From contig CAZBGR010000004.1 in NCBI GenBank assembly GCA_964491535.1, positions 1 through 42,592 of the forward strand: a DNA stretch of 42,592 bases, given 5' to 3'. The translations under genes and the position numbers were made by a program. How positions within the stretch are numbered: position 1 is the stretch's first letter; every line of letters begins with the position of its first letter. A model generated the notes under the pieces. It did no database searches and was not told the DNA's origin. It saw only the letters and a program-made list of their open reading frames with translations. The DNA is from CAZBGR01 sp964491535 (lineage in GTDB: Bacteria > Bacillota_I > Bacilli_A > RF39 > UBA660). Positions 40,562 to 42,592 of the stretch are shown here, piece by piece.

Positions 40562-42109
40562 AGCTTCTTCAACCACTCTTGTTTCCCTAATAACCGTTAC
40601 TTTAATAGTCCCAGGATACTGAAGTTCATTTTCAATTTTTTCTTTAATATCCCTTGCTACTTTATAGCTTTTTAAATCATCTATCTTTTCAGGATTAACT
40701 ACGATTCTAAGTTCTCTTCCAGCTTGAATAGCAAAAACTTTGTCAACCCCTTCTACTTCTTCAGCAATACTTTCTAATTTTTCTAATCTTTTAATATAAT
40801 TTTCTAAAGAATCATTACGAGCCCCTGGCCGAGAAGCGGATAAGGTATCAGCAATCGCTACTAAAAAAGCAATATTACTAGTTGGTTCTTCATCCCCATG
40901 ATGAGATAAAAGAGCATTAATAACGACTGGATGCTCACGATGCTTTTTAGCTATATCTGAACCTAATTGAACATGACTACCTTCTACTTCAAAATCAATA
41001 GCTTTACCAATATCATGTAATAAACCTGCTCTTTTAGCTAAAGCAACATTTTCACCTAATTCAGCCGCCATAATGCCAACTAAATGGGCTACTTCTTTAG
41101 AATGCAAAAGAGCATTTTGACCATAACTAGTTCTAAAATGTAGTTTACCTAATAATTCTACTATTTCAGGATCAACTTTAGTAACCCCTAATTCAAAGAT
41201 AGCTTCTTGCCCATACTCTAATATTTTAGCTTGAATATCATTACAAGTCTTATCATATAATTCTTCAATTCTAGCTGGATGAATACGTCCATCTTTAATT
41301 AATGACTCAATAGTTACCTTAGCAATTTCCCTCCTTAAAGGATCAAAGCTAGAAATAACAATCGCTTCAGGAGTATCATCAATAATTAAATCAACACCCG
41401 TAACCGCCTCAATAGTTCTAATATTTCTACCTTCTCTTCCAATAATCCGACCTTTCATCTCATCATTAGGTAGATTAATAACTGAAATTGTCTGTTCATT
41501 AGTAACATCTGAAGCATATTTTTGCATCGCCATCACTAATAAGTTTTTAGCATTACGATCAGCATTAAATTTAGCCTCAGTTTCACGTTCTTTAATATAA
41601 GTAGCAATTTCTATTTCCATCGCTTCTTCTACTTTTTTCATTACTAATTCTTGAGCTTTATCACGAGGAAAATGAGCGATTTTTTCTAACAAATCTAGTT
41701 GTTGTTTTTTAATTTCTTCCATCTTTTGTTCTGTCTTTTGGATTTCTTTTTGGCGATTAAGTAAATGATTATTTTTATCATCTAACATTTTTTCTCTATT
41801 TTGTAAAGTTTCATCACGCCTATCAATGCTAGCTTCCCTTTGTATTAATTTTTCTTCCAAGCCTTTTAATTCTAGCTTTCTTTCTTTGATATCCTTTTCT
41901 ACTTCTAATTTTAATTTATGCGTTTCTTCCTTGACTTCAAACAAAGATTCTCTCTTTACTTTGTCGGCTTCTTTTTGAGCATTTTCAATAATATTTTCGG
42001 CCTTTTTTTTAGAATTTGTCTTCTTAAAATAATTATAAAAGATAACCGAAGTGGCACCTAAAGATAATCCAAAGACAGAGGTTAAAATGGATATTAATAA
42101 ATTATCCAT
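40556..42109 (-). CDS. rny: Ribonuclease Y
   Basis: RNase Y (517 residues), the membrane-bound endoribonuclease that starts mRNA decay in Firmicutes. An N-terminal membrane helix ('LISILTSVFGLSLGATSVIFYNYF') leads to a long coiled coil (about residues 30-150). Then come a KH domain ('PNDEMKGRIIGREGRNIRTIEAVTGVDLIIDD') and an HD domain ('RAGLLHDIGKAIDFEVEGSH'). GGAGG precedes its ATG, and a consensus SigA promoter lies 60-90 bases upstream. Confidence 0.98.
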   Translation of the reverse strand: MDNLLISILTSVFGLSLGATSVIFYNYFKKTNSKKKAENIIENAQKEADKVKRESLFEVKEETHKLKLEVEKDIKERKLELKGLEEKLIQREASIDRRDETLQNREKMLDDKNNHLLNRQKEIQKTEQKMEEIKKQQLDLLEKIAHFPRDKAQELVMKKVEEAMEIEIATYIKERETEAKFNADRNAKNLLVMAMQKYASDVTNEQTISVINLPNDEMKGRIIGREGRNIRTIEAVTGVDLIIDDTPEAIVISSFDPLRREIAKVTIESLIKDGRIHPARIEELYDKTCNDIQAKILEYGQEAIFELGVTKVDPEIVELLGKLHFRTSYGQNALLHSKEVAHLVGIMAAELGENVALAKRAGLLHDIGKAIDFEVEGSHVQLGSDIAKKHREHPVVINALLSHHGDEEPTSNIAFLVAIADTLSASRPGARNDSLENYIKRLEKLESIAEEVEGVDKVFAIQAGRELRIVVNPEKIDDLKSYKVARDIKEKIENELQYPGTIKVTVIRETRVVEEAK

Positions 42110-42170
42110 AGTTTCCGTCCTCCATTTTATATTTAAGTTAAATTACTAATTTCTTTTTAACTCTATCTCC

Positions 42171-42199
42171 ATTCTAAGATTATTTTTTACTTCTGTCAA
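42171..42199 (-). promoter_or_regulatory. SigA promoter of rny
   Basis: Minus strand TTGACA (42194-42199), 17-base spacer, TAGAAT (42171-42176), directly after the upstream terminator. Confidence 0.8.
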
Positions 42200-42204
42200 G
42201 TTAA

Positions 42205-42256
42205 AAAAGATATTAGCTTTATTTTCTTTTATAATAATTTTTATCTAATATCTTTT
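42205..42256 (-). terminator. Terminator downstream of the surface protein gene
   Basis: AAAAGATATTAG / CTAATATCTTTT, a perfect 12-bp repeat with a 28-base loop; in the minus direction it ends in six T just before the rny promoter. Confidence 0.65.
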
Positions 42257-42348
42257 AATCATCATTCATAATACCTATTTAATTTTATATTCCTCTTGAC
42301 AACAATTTAACATAAAACATTTGAATTAATATAGAAATAAATCATATA

Positions 42349-42592
42349 TTATTTAACTTTATAGGGATTGGGTAACGTTCCATCACCATCATCATAGAAA
42401 ATGCCTGGTTTTAAATTAAGGACAGGACGGACACCGAACGCAACAGACGCATAAACATTAAAACTCAAAAAACCTTTAGGCCACACACTCCAAACAGGAG
42501 ACCCCGACGATTCTGCAACAGCATTTAAAGTCCAATATGGTGTTAGTATAGATATATAGACACGAAAAAGTAGACAGTGGTAAAATATAAAT
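42349..42592 (-). CDS. C-terminal end of a surface/repeat protein (partial)
   Basis: An open frame runs from the window edge to TAA at 42349, about 80 residues. The pattern 'TPYWTLNAVAESSGSPVWSVWPKGFLSFN' followed by 'FGVRPVLNLKPG' resembles the C-terminal domain (DUF6273-like) of large secreted or surface proteins in gut Bacillota, where the form YWTLSP...GVRPVINLK recurs. Its end is 'YDDGDGTLPNPYKVK'. It is clearly richer in G+C than the rest of the window and uses CGT, CGG and TCG-type codons rare elsewhere. A terminator follows. The start lies outside the window; the domain name is from memory. Confidence 0.72.
   Translation of the reverse strand, partial: FIFYHCLLFRVYISILTPYWTLNAVAESSGSPVWSVWPKGFLSFNVYASVAFGVRPVLNLKPGIFYDDGDGTLPNPYKVK

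Noticed and set aside
42349..42592. Variable region of a diversity-generating retroelement
   Set aside because: No reverse transcriptase or template repeat is in the window, and the domain is not the usual target fold.
1..42592. tRNA, rRNA, riboswitch or CRISPR array
   Set aside because: All gaps were read; none shows cloverleaf, rRNA, aptamer or repeat-spacer patterns.

Overview
The window is an AT-rich stretch of chromosome from an endospore-forming member of the Bacillota, most likely a Bacilli-type lineage. The evidence is the gene content: spoIIGA-sigE-sigG next to ftsA-ftsZ, CotE, SirA, YlbD/YlbE, YneF next to tkt and lexA, and the ymfF/ymfH peptidase pair. MurE carries the DNPR signature of meso-diaminopimelate-adding enzymes. 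UGA is a normal stop. Almost everything is on the minus strand, so transcription runs right to left. The exact genus cannot be told from the sequence alone.

Layout in the direction of transcription: a partial surface protein at the right edge; rny, deoD, ymfF-ymfH and a two-gene ABC exporter; lexA (plus strand) divergent from a 48-residue membrane peptide, sharing two SOS boxes; tkt, sirA, yneF, a class I glutamine amidotransferase, a SigK-like sigma factor, parE-parC, ylbD-ylbE, rsmD; murG-murB-divIB, ftsA-ftsZ, spoIIGA-sigE, sigG, a YmxH-like gene, cotE, uvrC; a small plus-strand pair (XRE regulator and another sigma factor); nrdD-nrdG; then spoVD-murE-mraY-ftsW. The two halves of the usual division/cell-wall cluster are present but in swapped order, and murD is missing from its usual place.

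The most striking feature is a 2,997-bp element (4142-7149) that cuts the SpoVD-type penicillin-binding protein in two, between its SxN and KTG active-site motifs. It carries a large serine recombinase, a coupled 36-codon ORF and a RhuM-family gene. It is bounded by an 11-bp direct repeat. Joining the repeat copies restores an uninterrupted 636-residue SpoVD in frame. The reconstructed element-side site is a near-perfect dyad centred on the repeat, as expected for a serine-integrase attP. This looks like a minimal analogue of the B. subtilis skin element, but in spoVD; developmental excision is an inference that needs testing.

Other notable signals are two genes that appear to start at AUU codons behind good Shine-Dalgarno sequences (the sigma factor at 11942 and the amidotransferase at 31119), a hairpin that would hide the sigG ribosome site in read-through mRNA, a Spo0A-type box upstream of sirA with a spoIIG-like long spacer, a SigK-like protein without a pro-sequence but with a roughly 175-residue C-terminal extension, and a perfect SigK-type -10 in front of cotE. 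No rRNA, tRNA or CRISPR array was seen, and no gene-free stretch exceeds 300 bases.
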